The position numbers and the translations under genes were made by a program. This document shows, one piece after another, positions 1-7,745 of a stretch of 64,000 nucleotides of DNA. This DNA comes from Candidatus Bathyarchaeota archaeon (lineage in GTDB: Archaea > Thermoproteota > Bathyarchaeia > Bathyarchaeales > Bathycorpusculaceae): NCBI GenBank assembly GCA_017883615.1, contig JADGNF010000034.1, positions 60,893-124,892 of the forward strand. Reading direction: 5' to 3'. Positions within the stretch are counted from its first letter, which is position 1; every line of letters starts with the position of its first letter. The notes beneath the pieces were generated by a model. That model made no database searches. It worked only from the letters and a program-made list of their open reading frames with translations, and was not told the origin of the DNA.

Positions 1-1
1 T

Positions 2-211
2 GTGGATGTCGCTCCCGAAACTGTCCTCGCGCGGCTCAAACGCAAAAAGTCAGTCATGGAGACCCTCGAAACCCAGCGAAAAGTTCGCGAAGTCTACCTA
101 AAATACGTCAAAGCAGGAGACCTCAAACGAATAGATGGTGAGAAACCCAAAAAAGAAGTCGCGACAGACATCCTCTCCGCAGTCATGGCTTTTCTAATAG
201 CGCGCTGCTAG
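2..211 (+). CDS. tmk: Thymidylate kinase, C-terminal part (5' end outside window)
   Basis: The last 69 residues of a dTMP kinase, which phosphorylates dTMP to dTDP for DNA synthesis in the cytoplasm. The visible part has the family's C-terminal pattern: a V-A-P-E-T-V-L-A-R-L stretch after the lost lid region, the K-S-V-M-E-x-L-E-x-Q-R-K-V-R-E-V-Y helix, then a K-R-I-D-G segment and a final amphipathic helix. The P-loop and catalytic residues lie upstream of the window, so only the tail supports the call. The reading frame is open from the window edge. The stop overlaps by four bases the stop of the convergent gene on the other strand. Confidence 0.8.
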   Translation: MDVAPETVLARLKRKKSVMETLETQRKVREVYLKYVKAGDLKRIDGEKPKKEVATDILSAVMAFLIARC

Positions 212-714
212 CTTGGTGTGCGTTTCAGCAGTTTTTTGGGCTGGTTAATTTTGTGTTCCACGAAGGCGACGAGGTCTTCAGGCGAAACATAACGTGGGCC
301 TCGTTCGTGAAAGACTAAAAATTCTATTGCTCCCTTTTCGCCAAACCCCGCCCGAAGCATGTAATAATCGAATTTTAGGGGCGAACGTTTTCCGGCGGCG
401 TTTTTGTAGTACCTGATACTGCAAAACCAGTCCATAACGTGCAGGGGTTCTTCGTCGTTTAAGGTTCCCCGTAGTTTCTTTGACTCTTCCGCGTCTAAAT
501 AACAGAAGTTTTCTGCGTCGGCGATGCCCAACTCAAAAATTACCTCGCCGTCTGGCACCGAAGGGTTTCCGATTTCTTCAAAGCTGAAACTCTTACAGTT
601 GATTTCTTGGAAAACTTGAATGATTTTTTCCTGCAATTTCCTCTTCGAAAGCGGAGAAGAGTAGGTTTCAGTGAAGTGGACGCTGTGGGGAAAGTTTTCG
701 TATAACCCAAGCAT
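208..714 (-). CDS. Conserved hypothetical archaeal protein
   Basis: A 168-residue soluble protein that I do not recognise. It is mixed alpha/beta with no signal peptide or membrane segment; the second half carries an F-D-Y-Y-M-L-R stretch and a basic C-terminus (K-K-L-L-K-R-T). It follows the zinc-ribbon autoantigen-like gene on the same strand with about five bases between them, so the two are probably one transcript. Its stop overlaps that of the convergent tmk. Function unknown. Confidence 0.7.
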   Translation of the reverse strand: MLGLYENFPHSVHFTETYSSPLSKRKLQEKIIQVFQEINCKSFSFEEIGNPSVPDGEVIFELGIADAENFCYLDAEESKKLRGTLNDEEPLHVMDWFCSIRYYKNAAGKRSPLKFDYYMLRAGFGEKGAIEFLVFHERGPRYVSPEDLVAFVEHKINQPKKLLKRTPS

Positions 715-719
715 CGGTT

Positions 720-1085
720 TTAGCTCTTCTTCATGTTCTTGATTTTTTCAAGGCTGTTAAGAAGTTCGGTAAGGGCGTTCGTCAGTTTTGTGATTTCTTC
801 AACGTTGTCGGTTTTCTCAATTTTAACCTGCAAATCCTGCACTTTTACCATGAGGACTGCTTCAAGCTTATCCATAGCTGGGTTGTTTGCGGCGGTTCTT
901 GGAGCTTCTTGTCCTTCTTTAACTACTACAACTTTTTTCTCGTCTTTGCCACACCATAAAGTTCCATCCTGGAGTCTGAACAGTGGGGAAGAGCAGTTTG
1001 GGCATGCTAAATCGGTTAGGGTGGCACCTTGACGAAGCAAGTCAGCCATACGCTTAATGTGGTTGTCATTTGATTTGCTTTGCAT
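720..1085 (-). CDS. Sjogren syndrome/scleroderma autoantigen 1 (p27) family zinc-binding protein
   Basis: A 121-residue small archaeal zinc protein. The N-terminal R-M-A-D-L-L-R-Q-G-A-T-L motif followed by C-P-N-C, then L-F-R-L-Q-D-G-T-L-W-C-G, is diagnostic of the archaeal p27/autoantigen family. The second half is a charged coiled coil (K-V-Q-D-L-Q-V-K-I-E-K). The biochemical role is not established. I chose the ATG at 1085; a TTG at 1100 is in frame but lies next to the A-G-G-A ribosome-binding-like bases. It shares a compact divergent promoter region with the UPF0147 gene and probably heads a two-gene operon. Confidence 0.8.
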   Translation of the reverse strand: MQSKSNDNHIKRMADLLRQGATLTDLACPNCSSPLFRLQDGTLWCGKDEKKVVVVKEGQEAPRTAANNPAMDKLEAVLMVKVQDLQVKIEKTDNVEEITKLTNALTELLNSLEKIKNMKKS

Positions 1086-1119
1086 TTTCCTTGACCCCAA
1101 AGTAAATACGTATCAATCC

Positions 1120-1127
1120 TTATATAA
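1120..1127. promoter_or_regulatory. Symmetric TATA element between divergent genes
   Basis: TTATATAA sits about 32 bases upstream of the ATG at 1160 and about 35 bases upstream of the opposing ATG at 1085. The element is palindromic, so it could serve as the TATA box in both directions with very short leaders. Position and sequence fit an archaeal TATA box; use in both directions is inference. Confidence 0.5.
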
Positions 1128-1159
1128 CTTGGTTACTGCGATTGCAGTGGGTGCCATTT

Positions 1160-1438
1160 ATGGTGCGAAAGAAAAAAACTGAAGAGTACGAAGAACGAAT
1201 AAAGCAAGCGCTCGTTGTTCTCGGAGAAGTTTCCGAAGACAGCACAACGCCACGAAACATTAGGCGCGCCGCAAAAGATTCCATAAACGCGTTGCAGGGA
1301 GGAGAATACACTGTCGCAGTGCGGGCCTCAAACGTCATTAGCATTTTGGATGAAATTCTACAGGACCCCAACATGCCAGCTTACACGCGGGTTAAACTGT
1401 GGAACATCATGAGTCTTATCGAAGCCATAAAAGACTAA
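1160..1438 (+). CDS. UPF0147 family protein
   Basis: A 92-residue all-helical archaeal protein. The pattern A-L-x-V-L-G-E-V-S-E-D-S-T-T-P-R-N-I-R-R-A, then N-A-L-Q and I-L-D-E-I-x-x-D-P-N-M-P-x-x-x-R, is the signature of UPF0147. No function is known for the family. The ATG at 1160 is preferred over the in-frame TTG at 1142 because family members start at M-V-R-K-K and the divergent TATA box lies about 32 bases upstream. Neighbours are unrelated small archaeal genes. Confidence 0.85.
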   Translation: MVRKKKTEEYEERIKQALVVLGEVSEDSTTPRNIRRAAKDSINALQGGEYTVAVRASNVISILDEILQDPNMPAYTRVKLWNIMSLIEAIKD

Positions 1439-1468
1439 CACTTTTCTATTTTTCGTTAAGTGAACTAA

Positions 1469-1816
1469 ATGGGCAAAGTTTTACCCAACACCGCTGTCAA
1501 AGCGGAAGACGTTGCAATGGAAGGTTCCCTGCACGTTAAAGTTCGTTGGCTCATCACCAAAGAAATGGGCGCCAACAATTTTGCCATGCGCCTATTCGAA
1601 GTGGAACCCGAAGGCTACAGTCCACTGCACAAACATGCATGGGAACATGAAGTTTTCATTTTGGCGGGAAACGGCAATCTATTTGATGGGGAAAAAGAAA
1701 CGCTCTTCAAAGCAGGAGATGCGGTTTTTGTTCCACCAAATGAAATGCATCAATTCGTAAACGGTGGAAAAACGTTGCTTAGATTTCTCTGTCTAATTCC
1801 ACATCTAAAAGAATAA
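1469..1816 (+). CDS. Cupin-domain protein (single cupin_2 domain)
   Basis: A 115-residue beta-barrel protein. Cupin motif 1 is visible around residues 50-66 as P-L-H-K-H-A-W-E-H-E-V-F-I-L-x-G-x-G, giving two histidines and a glutamate as metal ligands. Motif 2 follows at about residues 84-100 as G-D-A-V-F-V-P-P-N-E-M-H-Q-F. A bound divalent metal is therefore expected. Single-domain cupins include isomerases, dioxygenases and sugar-binding regulators, so the substrate cannot be named. It lies 30 bases after UPF0147 on the same strand. Confidence 0.8.
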   Translation: MGKVLPNTAVKAEDVAMEGSLHVKVRWLITKEMGANNFAMRLFEVEPEGYSPLHKHAWEHEVFILAGNGNLFDGEKETLFKAGDAVFVPPNEMHQFVNGGKTLLRFLCLIPHLKE

Positions 1817-1869
1817 TTAAGCTCCCAAGCTCGATATCTTGAGGAAATCTTGTTTTCTGTTTTAGAATG

Positions 1870-2277
1870 CTATTCAGTTTCAGGCTTAAGATTTGGTGCA
1901 GGCTGATAATGGCTTAATTCGTAGGCTCCACCGATAACTCCCAGAATTACTCCAGCCAGATAGCCGCCTCCCGCGAAAATCGTGAGCACGGAAAACGCAA
2001 TTACGGTTATTCCGCCTTCTCTTTCTCTTCCTTTTATCCGCATAAGAAAGGCGCCTAATAGGACCATAATTCCAAGAATTAAAGTCATTGTGCCAAGCAC
2101 TTTGTAGTCTATTCCATGGAGCGAACGTCTGCCAAGTTCTCCCAATCCAAGTTCAAGTCCCCATTGACTACGGATTATGCGGAGCGCCCCCTGAATTGAA
2201 ATTAGAATACCAGAGACCACCGATAGAATAAATCCAGTGCTAACTTGTCTTCTACGGAGGTCGAATCGCGCTTGCAC
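1870..2277 (-). CDS. Small polytopic membrane protein, unknown function
   Basis: About 135 residues with four hydrophobic segments (starting near V-S-T-G-F-I-L-S-V, V-L-G-T-M-T-L-I-L, V-I-A-F-S-V-L-T-I and Y-L-A-G-V-I-L-G-V), so probably an integral membrane protein with a short polar C-terminal tail. The start is ambiguous: a GTG at 2277 lies five bases after an A-G-G-T-G-A ribosome-binding site, while a GTG at 2286 is the longest option. No recognised family. Convergent with the cupin gene. Confidence 0.6.
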   Translation of the reverse strand: MQARFDLRRRQVSTGFILSVVSGILISIQGALRIIRSQWGLELGLGELGRRSLHGIDYKVLGTMTLILGIMVLLGAFLMRIKGREREGGITVIAFSVLTIFAGGGYLAGVILGVIGGAYELSHYQPAPNLKPETE

Positions 2278-2400
2278 AAAGTTCACCTAAGTATAGTTAC
2301 TCGCCTCCTCTAATAATTATTCTGATGCATCATCCTCACGTACCAATAAGCGATCCGGCGAACGCGACAAGTTAATCAAGGTTTAAAAAGTTGCAGCCCA

Positions 2401-3390
2401 ATGAGAAATAGAAAACGCACGTTCAGCGATGAATCAGAAATGACTGGCCATTCCCGTTTAACGAAAAGCCTATTCCTGGCTGGCGTCGCATTGCTGATTC
2501 TTCTGAACCTCTACACGTTCGTCATCGCGTACCCTGAGACCTATACGCTTACCCCCGGCATCAACACTTCAGGCAGTGTTTTAGCAAAGGATTTCTCTGC
2601 TTACTACATCGGCGCTTGGCGGCTGTGGAACAATCCCTCCCACATTTACGCGCTGGGCGCTCTTCACGGAGCAGAACCAGCAATTCAGCCTTACCCAGAA
2701 GCCTACAAGTACCTCCCATCATTTCTCGTGCTTGTCTCACCTTTCCTTTCTTTGAATTATCAAGATGCCCTGACATCGTTTGACATAGTTCAATTTCTGC
2801 TTCTTCCCTTCATGGCTTTCATGCTTTATGGCATCCTGAGCAAGAAAGGTCTTGCAATCACATTTGTGTTAATGGCTATTTTGTTGCTGTTGCCTTTTCC
2901 AGCGCCAAATGGAGGGTTCTCGCTGAGTTACTATTGGCAGTGGGGGGAAGGGCAAGCCAAAGTTTTCGGGACCTTCTTGCTGCTTCTCAGCTTTTACTTG
3001 GGCAATCGCGGAAAGCCCTATTTGTCAGGAATAGCTTTGGGGTTTGGCTTCTTCGACCCCAGATTTGGTCTCTTAGCTTTGCCTCTTTTCATAATGTACA
3101 ATAGACCAAACCTTAGGGCAGCATCTTTTAGTTTGGTTGTCTCTTTACTGCTGTCAAATTCTATGTTGCTCTACCCAGGTATGGGCTCTAACTTCGTGAA
3201 CATGGTTTTCCGCTCCGCCGTCACAACACCCCTTTACTACTATTCGCTTATCCCATTCTTCACGCTGCTTGCATTGATAGTTGTAAATGTCAAGGAGATC
3301 GTCGTTGCTTTCGATTATTACGGAGTCTTATCAAAATTTACAAGCGCCAAAAAAGAACACAGTTGCACGGGATTTTCCAACAAATCGTAA
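2401..3390 (+). CDS. Polytopic membrane protein, GT87/DUF2029-like
   Basis: A 329-residue integral membrane protein with about nine hydrophobic segments. After the first helix there is an extracytoplasmic-looking loop with D-F-S-A-Y-Y-I-G-A-W-R-L-W and then Y-K-Y-L-P-S, resembling the catalytic-loop layout of polyprenyl-phosphate-dependent GT-C mannosyltransferases (GT87/DUF2029). This resemblance is moderate, so glycosyltransferase activity is inference. The protein is shorter than typical GT87 members (about 400 residues) and its end is polar. A TATA-like T-T-T-A-A-A-A-A lies about 20 bases before the ATG, suggesting a near-leaderless transcript. Confidence 0.55.
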   Translation: MRNRKRTFSDESEMTGHSRLTKSLFLAGVALLILLNLYTFVIAYPETYTLTPGINTSGSVLAKDFSAYYIGAWRLWNNPSHIYALGALHGAEPAIQPYPEAYKYLPSFLVLVSPFLSLNYQDALTSFDIVQFLLLPFMAFMLYGILSKKGLAITFVLMAILLLLPFPAPNGGFSLSYYWQWGEGQAKVFGTFLLLLSFYLGNRGKPYLSGIALGFGFFDPRFGLLALPLFIMYNRPNLRAASFSLVVSLLLSNSMLLYPGMGSNFVNMVFRSAVTTPLYYYSLIPFFTLLALIVVNVKEIVVAFDYYGVLSKFTSAKKEHSCTGFSNKS

Positions 3391-3471
3391 CGGCTTTCTT
3401 ATTTGGGTTTTTCGCTAATAATATATCCTAGTGCCTGCATCTAAATTTGGGTTCCACGGAGTTAATGCCCT

Positions 3472-4854
3472 TTGAAATATGATGTCATAATCGTCGGTGC
3501 AGGTCCAGCAGGAATCTTTTCAGCATTAGAGCTTACAGCAAAAAACAACCTTAGCGTTCTGGTTCTTGACCGAGGCGCAGAACTTGACCAACGCAAGTGT
3601 CCCTCAAGCCGAGGACTGGAGTGTCGCCATTGCGAGCCTTGCTCGATTCTTTCAGGTTGGGGAGGGGCTGGTGCTTACAGTGACGGCAAACTCACGTTGT
3701 CCAACGAGGTAGGAGGGTGGCTTAACCAGTACATCTCCGAGGAAGAATTGACTGCTCTCGTAAAATACGTTGACGGAATTTACCTCAAATTTGGAGCAAG
3801 CGAACAAGTCTTCGGTGGAGATTCCGATGCGGTGGATGAAATCGAGCGGCAAGCAGCAGCTGCAGGGTTACGGCTAATCAGGCAAGAAGTTCGCCACATG
3901 GGCACCGAGAAATGCGCGGATACATTGCGGATGATGCGCAAGGAACTGAACGACAAAATCACATTTATGCCTAGAACCGATGTGAAAGGCATCATCATAG
4001 AAAACCACGTAATAAAAGGAATAGAGACAGCGAACGGCGAAAAATTCCTCGGAAAATATGTGATTGTTGCTCCGGGAAGAGGCGGCGCTGAGTGGTTGCA
4101 GACTGAGGCTCAAGTCCGCGGCTTAAAAACGGTAAATAACCCTGTAGATGTGGGCGTGCGTGTTGAAGTTTCGGCCACCTCCATGGAAAGATTAACCAAG
4201 GTGCTTTATGAGCCTAAACTGGTTTACTATTCTAAACTCTTTGACGATATGGTTCGTACCTTCTGCGTTTCTCCCTATGGCGAGGTCACAACGGAATCAT
4301 ACGACGGGGTTTTGACAGTTAACGGAGGTAGCTACGCCGAGAGGAAAACGGATAACACAAACTTCGCTATTCTCGTTAGCACGTCTTTTACAGAGCCTTT
4401 CAAGGAACCTATTGCCTACGGAAAATACATAGCGCGGTTATCGAACTTGCTTAGCGGAGGCGTAATGGTGCAGCGATTGGGAGACTTGGTTGCAGGGCGA
4501 CGGAGCACTCCTGAACGCATAGCTCGCAGCATTGTTGTTCCTTCATTGAAGAACGCAACCCCCGGAGATCTGAGCTTCGTGTTGCCTTACCGTTACCTCC
4601 AAGACATACGCGAAATGCTGCAGGCACTGGATGTTATTGCACCAGGCGTTCACTCGCGAGATACTCTACTTTACGGTGTTGAAGTCAAGTTCTATTCCTC
4701 TCATCTACAGTTGACCAATTCGCTGGAAACTAAAATTCCGAATCTGTTCACTATCGGCGACGGCGCAGGCGTCACCCGAGGCTTAATCCAAGCTTCTGCG
4801 TCAGGCGTTATCGTTGCCAGAGAGATTCTGAAGCGTGAATATTTGAAGGCATAA
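3472..4854 (+). CDS. FAD-dependent dehydrogenase (COG2509-like)
   Basis: A 460-residue flavoprotein. A GxGxxG Rossmann motif (V-G-A-G-P-A-G) at residues 8-14 binds FAD; a second FAD motif with I-G-D-G-A-G near residue 425 closes the cofactor site. Between residues 40 and 60 there are four cysteines (K-C-P, L-E-C, H-C-E-P-C) followed by G-W-G-G-A-G-A-Y-S-D-G-K-L, typical of the uncharacterised COG2509 dehydrogenases. The substrate is unknown. The start is a TTG. The stop is separated by two bases from the next ATG, so it is co-transcribed with the zinc-ribbon cluster downstream. Confidence 0.75.
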   Translation: MKYDVIIVGAGPAGIFSALELTAKNNLSVLVLDRGAELDQRKCPSSRGLECRHCEPCSILSGWGGAGAYSDGKLTLSNEVGGWLNQYISEEELTALVKYVDGIYLKFGASEQVFGGDSDAVDEIERQAAAAGLRLIRQEVRHMGTEKCADTLRMMRKELNDKITFMPRTDVKGIIIENHVIKGIETANGEKFLGKYVIVAPGRGGAEWLQTEAQVRGLKTVNNPVDVGVRVEVSATSMERLTKVLYEPKLVYYSKLFDDMVRTFCVSPYGEVTTESYDGVLTVNGGSYAERKTDNTNFAILVSTSFTEPFKEPIAYGKYIARLSNLLSGGVMVQRLGDLVAGRRSTPERIARSIVVPSLKNATPGDLSFVLPYRYLQDIREMLQALDVIAPGVHSRDTLLYGVEVKFYSSHLQLTNSLETKIPNLFTIGDGAGVTRGLIQASASGVIVAREILKREYLKA

Positions 4855-4856
4855 AC

Positions 4857-5600
4857 ATGGCTGTTGCCCAGAACATTAGGTGTAGTCATTGCGGCGCCCC
4901 CATGGAGTTCAATCCCGGCGAAATAATTGCAACCTGCAAGTACTGTGGGTTCACAACTGTTATAGAAACTGGGCAAGCATTCACTTTTGACCATAGCCTC
5001 ATACTCAACAAGTTTGACTTGGCTGCCATCGAGACGCCTATAAAGGATTGGATGAGCGGCGGGTTTCTGAAGCCTTCAGATCTTGCAAGGAAATCGAAGC
5101 TCACCGAAAAGAGCTTGGTTTATTTGCCGTTTTGGTTAGTTTCCGTGGAAGCCAAAAGCACCTATAAAGGCATCTTTGAACGAATCGCACCTGCAATCGT
5201 TAAAGAAGGGACCCTTTCCAAAGAATACGACTGGCTTGTTCTCGCCCGAGAAGCTGCCGAGTTTCCAACTCGAGAATACGCGGTTCCCCTCCAAGGAAAA
5301 ATCCCCTACGACTTCCGCCGAATCGAGGGATTCGCAAAGGTTTTGAACAGCGAAATCGACCGCGAAGAAGCACTCGACCTGACCAGAACCCAGATCGATA
5401 ACCACCATCGTTTCTTGCTCCAGCAAGACGTAGACCGAATCATCGAAATCAAGACTGAAGTGGAGTTGAAGCAAATGGTTTACCTACATGCTCCAATTTG
5501 GTTCATAAAATACGAATATAAAAGCAACCTTTACCAATTAGTATTTGACGGGGCAACCGGTGCCGTCGTTAAGGGCGACATCCCTACTTCAAGATTCTAA
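4857..5600 (+). CDS. Zinc-ribbon protein of an SPFH-linked cluster
   Basis: A 247-residue protein beginning with a zinc ribbon (C-S-H-C then C-K-Y-C, residues about 9-30), followed by a mixed alpha/beta region I cannot place. There are no membrane segments. It contains a W-L-V-L-A-R-E core and an L-P-F-W-L-V-S-V motif with a related A-P-I-W-F-I-K-Y near the C-terminus, which may mark an internal duplication. By position (zinc ribbon beside an SPFH/zinc-ribbon gene) it resembles the TFIIB-type zinc-ribbon member of bacterial ydjFGHI clusters, but this is an analogy of organisation. It starts two bases after the upstream flavoprotein gene. Confidence 0.65.
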   Translation: MAVAQNIRCSHCGAPMEFNPGEIIATCKYCGFTTVIETGQAFTFDHSLILNKFDLAAIETPIKDWMSGGFLKPSDLARKSKLTEKSLVYLPFWLVSVEAKSTYKGIFERIAPAIVKEGTLSKEYDWLVLAREAAEFPTREYAVPLQGKIPYDFRRIEGFAKVLNSEIDREEALDLTRTQIDNHHRFLLQQDVDRIIEIKTEVELKQMVYLHAPIWFIKYEYKSNLYQLVFDGATGAVVKGDIPTSRF

Positions 5601-5675
5601 GTTGTGTTTGCTCTAAAAAACTTTAAAAGCGACTCCTTATTATCAACGAATACTAAAAAAGGCGGAGAATTGAAA

Positions 5676-6212
5676 ATGAGCGAGAATAAAGACGTATATT
5701 CAGACGTTAAAGGTCAAATGCGCCTTTCTGAGCGCATAGCCGCATTTATTCCAGGTTTCCGCGGCTACAAAGAGAAGGAAATACGCCGCGAAAGCGACAG
5801 GCTACTAAGGAACCACCTGTACCTGAAACTGTCAACGTCAAAGACGGATCTGAGAGAAATCTCACAGAAGTTAGCAGACCGCCGTTACTTCGACGTCTTA
5901 ACCGACATGGACCGGTTACTTGCAAAGATGGACCGTGTCGTCGAAAAAGTTAACCACGCATCCTACGGATACAGCGGCTTCTTCGATGCAGTCAAAGTTA
6001 AAGAAGAAAACCTAGACCGCATGATCGATTTCGATAACAAACTCATTGACAGCGTAACTACGCTATCCACTGAGATAGATGCCTTCAAAACTGAACTGGC
6101 AAGTGGTGTGACCGCAAATTTGAAGACTAGAATTCAGACAGTAGCCGACAAACTGGAGAGTTTAGAGGATACATTTGATAGTCGTGAAGAAGTAATCTTA
6201 GGAGTGAACTAA
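5676..6212 (+). CDS. Coiled-coil protein of the SPFH cluster, unknown family
   Basis: A 178-residue, highly charged, mainly helical protein. Long heptad-like stretches (R-E-I-S-Q-K-L-A-D-R-R, L-E-S-L-E-D-T-F-D-S-R) suggest a coiled coil or PspA-like rod, although I see no clear PspA signature. I chose the ATG at 5676, preceded by G-G-C-G-G-A-G, over an in-frame start at 5604. The stop is one base from the next ATG, so translation is probably coupled to the SPFH gene. A partner or scaffold role in a membrane-associated complex is inference from position. Confidence 0.65.
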   Translation: MSENKDVYSDVKGQMRLSERIAAFIPGFRGYKEKEIRRESDRLLRNHLYLKLSTSKTDLREISQKLADRRYFDVLTDMDRLLAKMDRVVEKVNHASYGYSGFFDAVKVKEENLDRMIDFDNKLIDSVTTLSTEIDAFKTELASGVTANLKTRIQTVADKLESLEDTFDSREEVILGVN

Positions 6213-6213
6213 A

Positions 6214-7197
6214 ATGCCGCAAGTTATTGAATGGACAAATGCAGGTGCAGAAGACATAATTTATCGTTACCCCAACGAAGACATCACTTGGGGCGCCCAA
6301 CTAATCGTTCACGAGTACGAAATGGCTGTGTTCTTCCGAGACGGCAAAGCCTACGACGTCTTCAACGCCGGTAGACACACCCTAACAACGCTAAATCTGC
6401 CATTACTGACAAGTTTGCTGACCCGCTTGGCAGGTTTCGGCGGTAACAAACCCTTCAAAGCCCAAGTCATATACATAAGCACCAAAGTCTTCAACGGCAA
6501 ATGGGGCACTCGCGCACAAACCACCGAATTAGCTCCATTGCAAGTGTTTGGACAGTTCCTCTTCAAGATCGAAAACGCTTCACTGTTCGTAAACGAAGTC
6601 GTCGGCGGACAAAACGCCTACACAACCGAGGACATCAACAACTTCCTTCGCGGCTTCCTAAACGAAAAGATAATTGGAGAACTCAGCCACTACGATCTAA
6701 CAACAGTCTTCACCAGACTCCAAGAAACATCTGTGATTGTGAAGAACTCGGTCTTAGACTACTTCAAACGTCTCGGCATCGAGTTGACGGACCTGCGGTT
6801 CGAAGGCATCGACACAACACCCGAATACCGTGAACGGCTATTCTGGCTTAAAACTGGCGGAACCCCAGCAGACACTGTTCTACGGATGGAAACCGTAAAG
6901 AGCGCAGCGCAGTCTTTAGGGCAATCAGGTGGCGGTGGAGCAGGCTTAGGCACAGGCATGGTTCTCATACCTCAAATCATGAATCAGCAAGGACAAGTTC
7001 AAGCACAAGCACCAACAGCTGCGCTAGTTATCTGTCCAAAGTGCAGTTCACATGTTCCGGCGACTTCAAAGTTCTGCCCCGAATGCGGAACATCCCTAAC
7101 GCCTCCTGCTGCGGCAACGATAAACTGCCCCAAGTGCGGTCACGCGATTCCTGCAAGCTCCAAGTTCTGTCCTGAATGCGGTGCCACAATCTCGTAA
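6214..7197 (+). CDS. SPFH/virion-core-like protein with two C-terminal zinc ribbons (YdjI-like)
   Basis: A 327-residue protein. Residues 1-220 match the YdjI-like SPFH domain found in bacterial proteins annotated as virion core protein: an I-E-W-T-N start, a V-H-E-Y-E-M-A-V-F-F-R-D-G-K segment, and A-G-R-H-T-L-T-T. A glycine-rich linker (about 230-245) is followed by two near-identical zinc ribbons, each C-P-K-C..S-K-F-C-P-E-C-G, at about residues 275-300 and 305-325. SPFH proteins assemble on membranes in stress or quality-control complexes. It lies one base after the coiled-coil gene. The specific client is unknown. Confidence 0.8.
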   Translation: MPQVIEWTNAGAEDIIYRYPNEDITWGAQLIVHEYEMAVFFRDGKAYDVFNAGRHTLTTLNLPLLTSLLTRLAGFGGNKPFKAQVIYISTKVFNGKWGTRAQTTELAPLQVFGQFLFKIENASLFVNEVVGGQNAYTTEDINNFLRGFLNEKIIGELSHYDLTTVFTRLQETSVIVKNSVLDYFKRLGIELTDLRFEGIDTTPEYRERLFWLKTGGTPADTVLRMETVKSAAQSLGQSGGGGAGLGTGMVLIPQIMNQQGQVQAQAPTAALVICPKCSSHVPATSKFCPECGTSLTPPAAATINCPKCGHAIPASSKFCPECGATIS

Positions 7198-7210
7198 AGA
7201 AGGCCTGATA

Positions 7211-7549
7211 ATGTCTGAAAGTAGACGGCAACTGCTGTCTGTAGGCGTCTTTCTAGTGGTCCTAGTAGTTGCTTTACTACTTGCGGCTGCCCAAATCATA
7301 AGCTGGGACGTCTTTGGACCCTTTGTTTTTGTGCTCTTCGGCATCTGGATTCTAGCTTTGGCGCTTATGCGCAGCTCGAACCCAACGAAGTACGAGCGGA
7401 CTTCATTTAGCACGGCGATAATGGGGTTGCTCCTGGTTGCGGTGGGTGGCGCCTGGTACTTGATCAGTTTCAATTGGCTATATTCGATAGCATTAATCCT
7501 GCTGGTTATTGCAGGAGCAGCAATCGCCGCAGCATTAAGCCGTAAATAA
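7211..7549 (+). CDS. Small four-helix membrane protein of the SPFH cluster
   Basis: A 112-residue protein with about four hydrophobic segments arranged in two hairpins and a short basic N-terminus (M-S-E-S-R-R-Q). It is the only clearly polytopic member close to the SPFH gene and lies 13 bases downstream of it, so it could be the membrane anchor or target of the complex. No recognised family. The ATG at 7211 is preferred over the longer TTG-type frame that overlaps the SPFH stop. Confidence 0.6.
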   Translation: MSESRRQLLSVGVFLVVLVVALLLAAAQIISWDVFGPFVFVLFGIWILALALMRSSNPTKYERTSFSTAIMGLLLVAVGGAWYLISFNWLYSIALILLVIAGAAIAAALSRK

Positions 7550-7585
7550 CCCTCAAGTTCTTGCGAGAGGGTTTCCAACCTTTTT
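7547..7585 (+). terminator. Intrinsic-terminator-like hairpin with T-tract
   Basis: AACCCTC (7547-7553) pairs with GAGGGTT (7566-7572) and is followed by T6 at 7580-7585. This directly follows the stop of the four-helix membrane protein and would end the SPFH-cluster transcript. Confidence 0.5.
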
Positions 7586-7745
7586 TGTATTCTTAACACG
7601 TTGCCCTTGCTGAATGTCAGCAAAGTGACCTTAGTTTGACTTGATCAAAAAGGCCATTCTCCAGTCAGTCAAAAGAGGTCTTGAATCATGTTTTTCACAA
7701 AAGTGTTAAATCTGTGAAGTTTCAAGTATTAAGCTGGGGAAGATT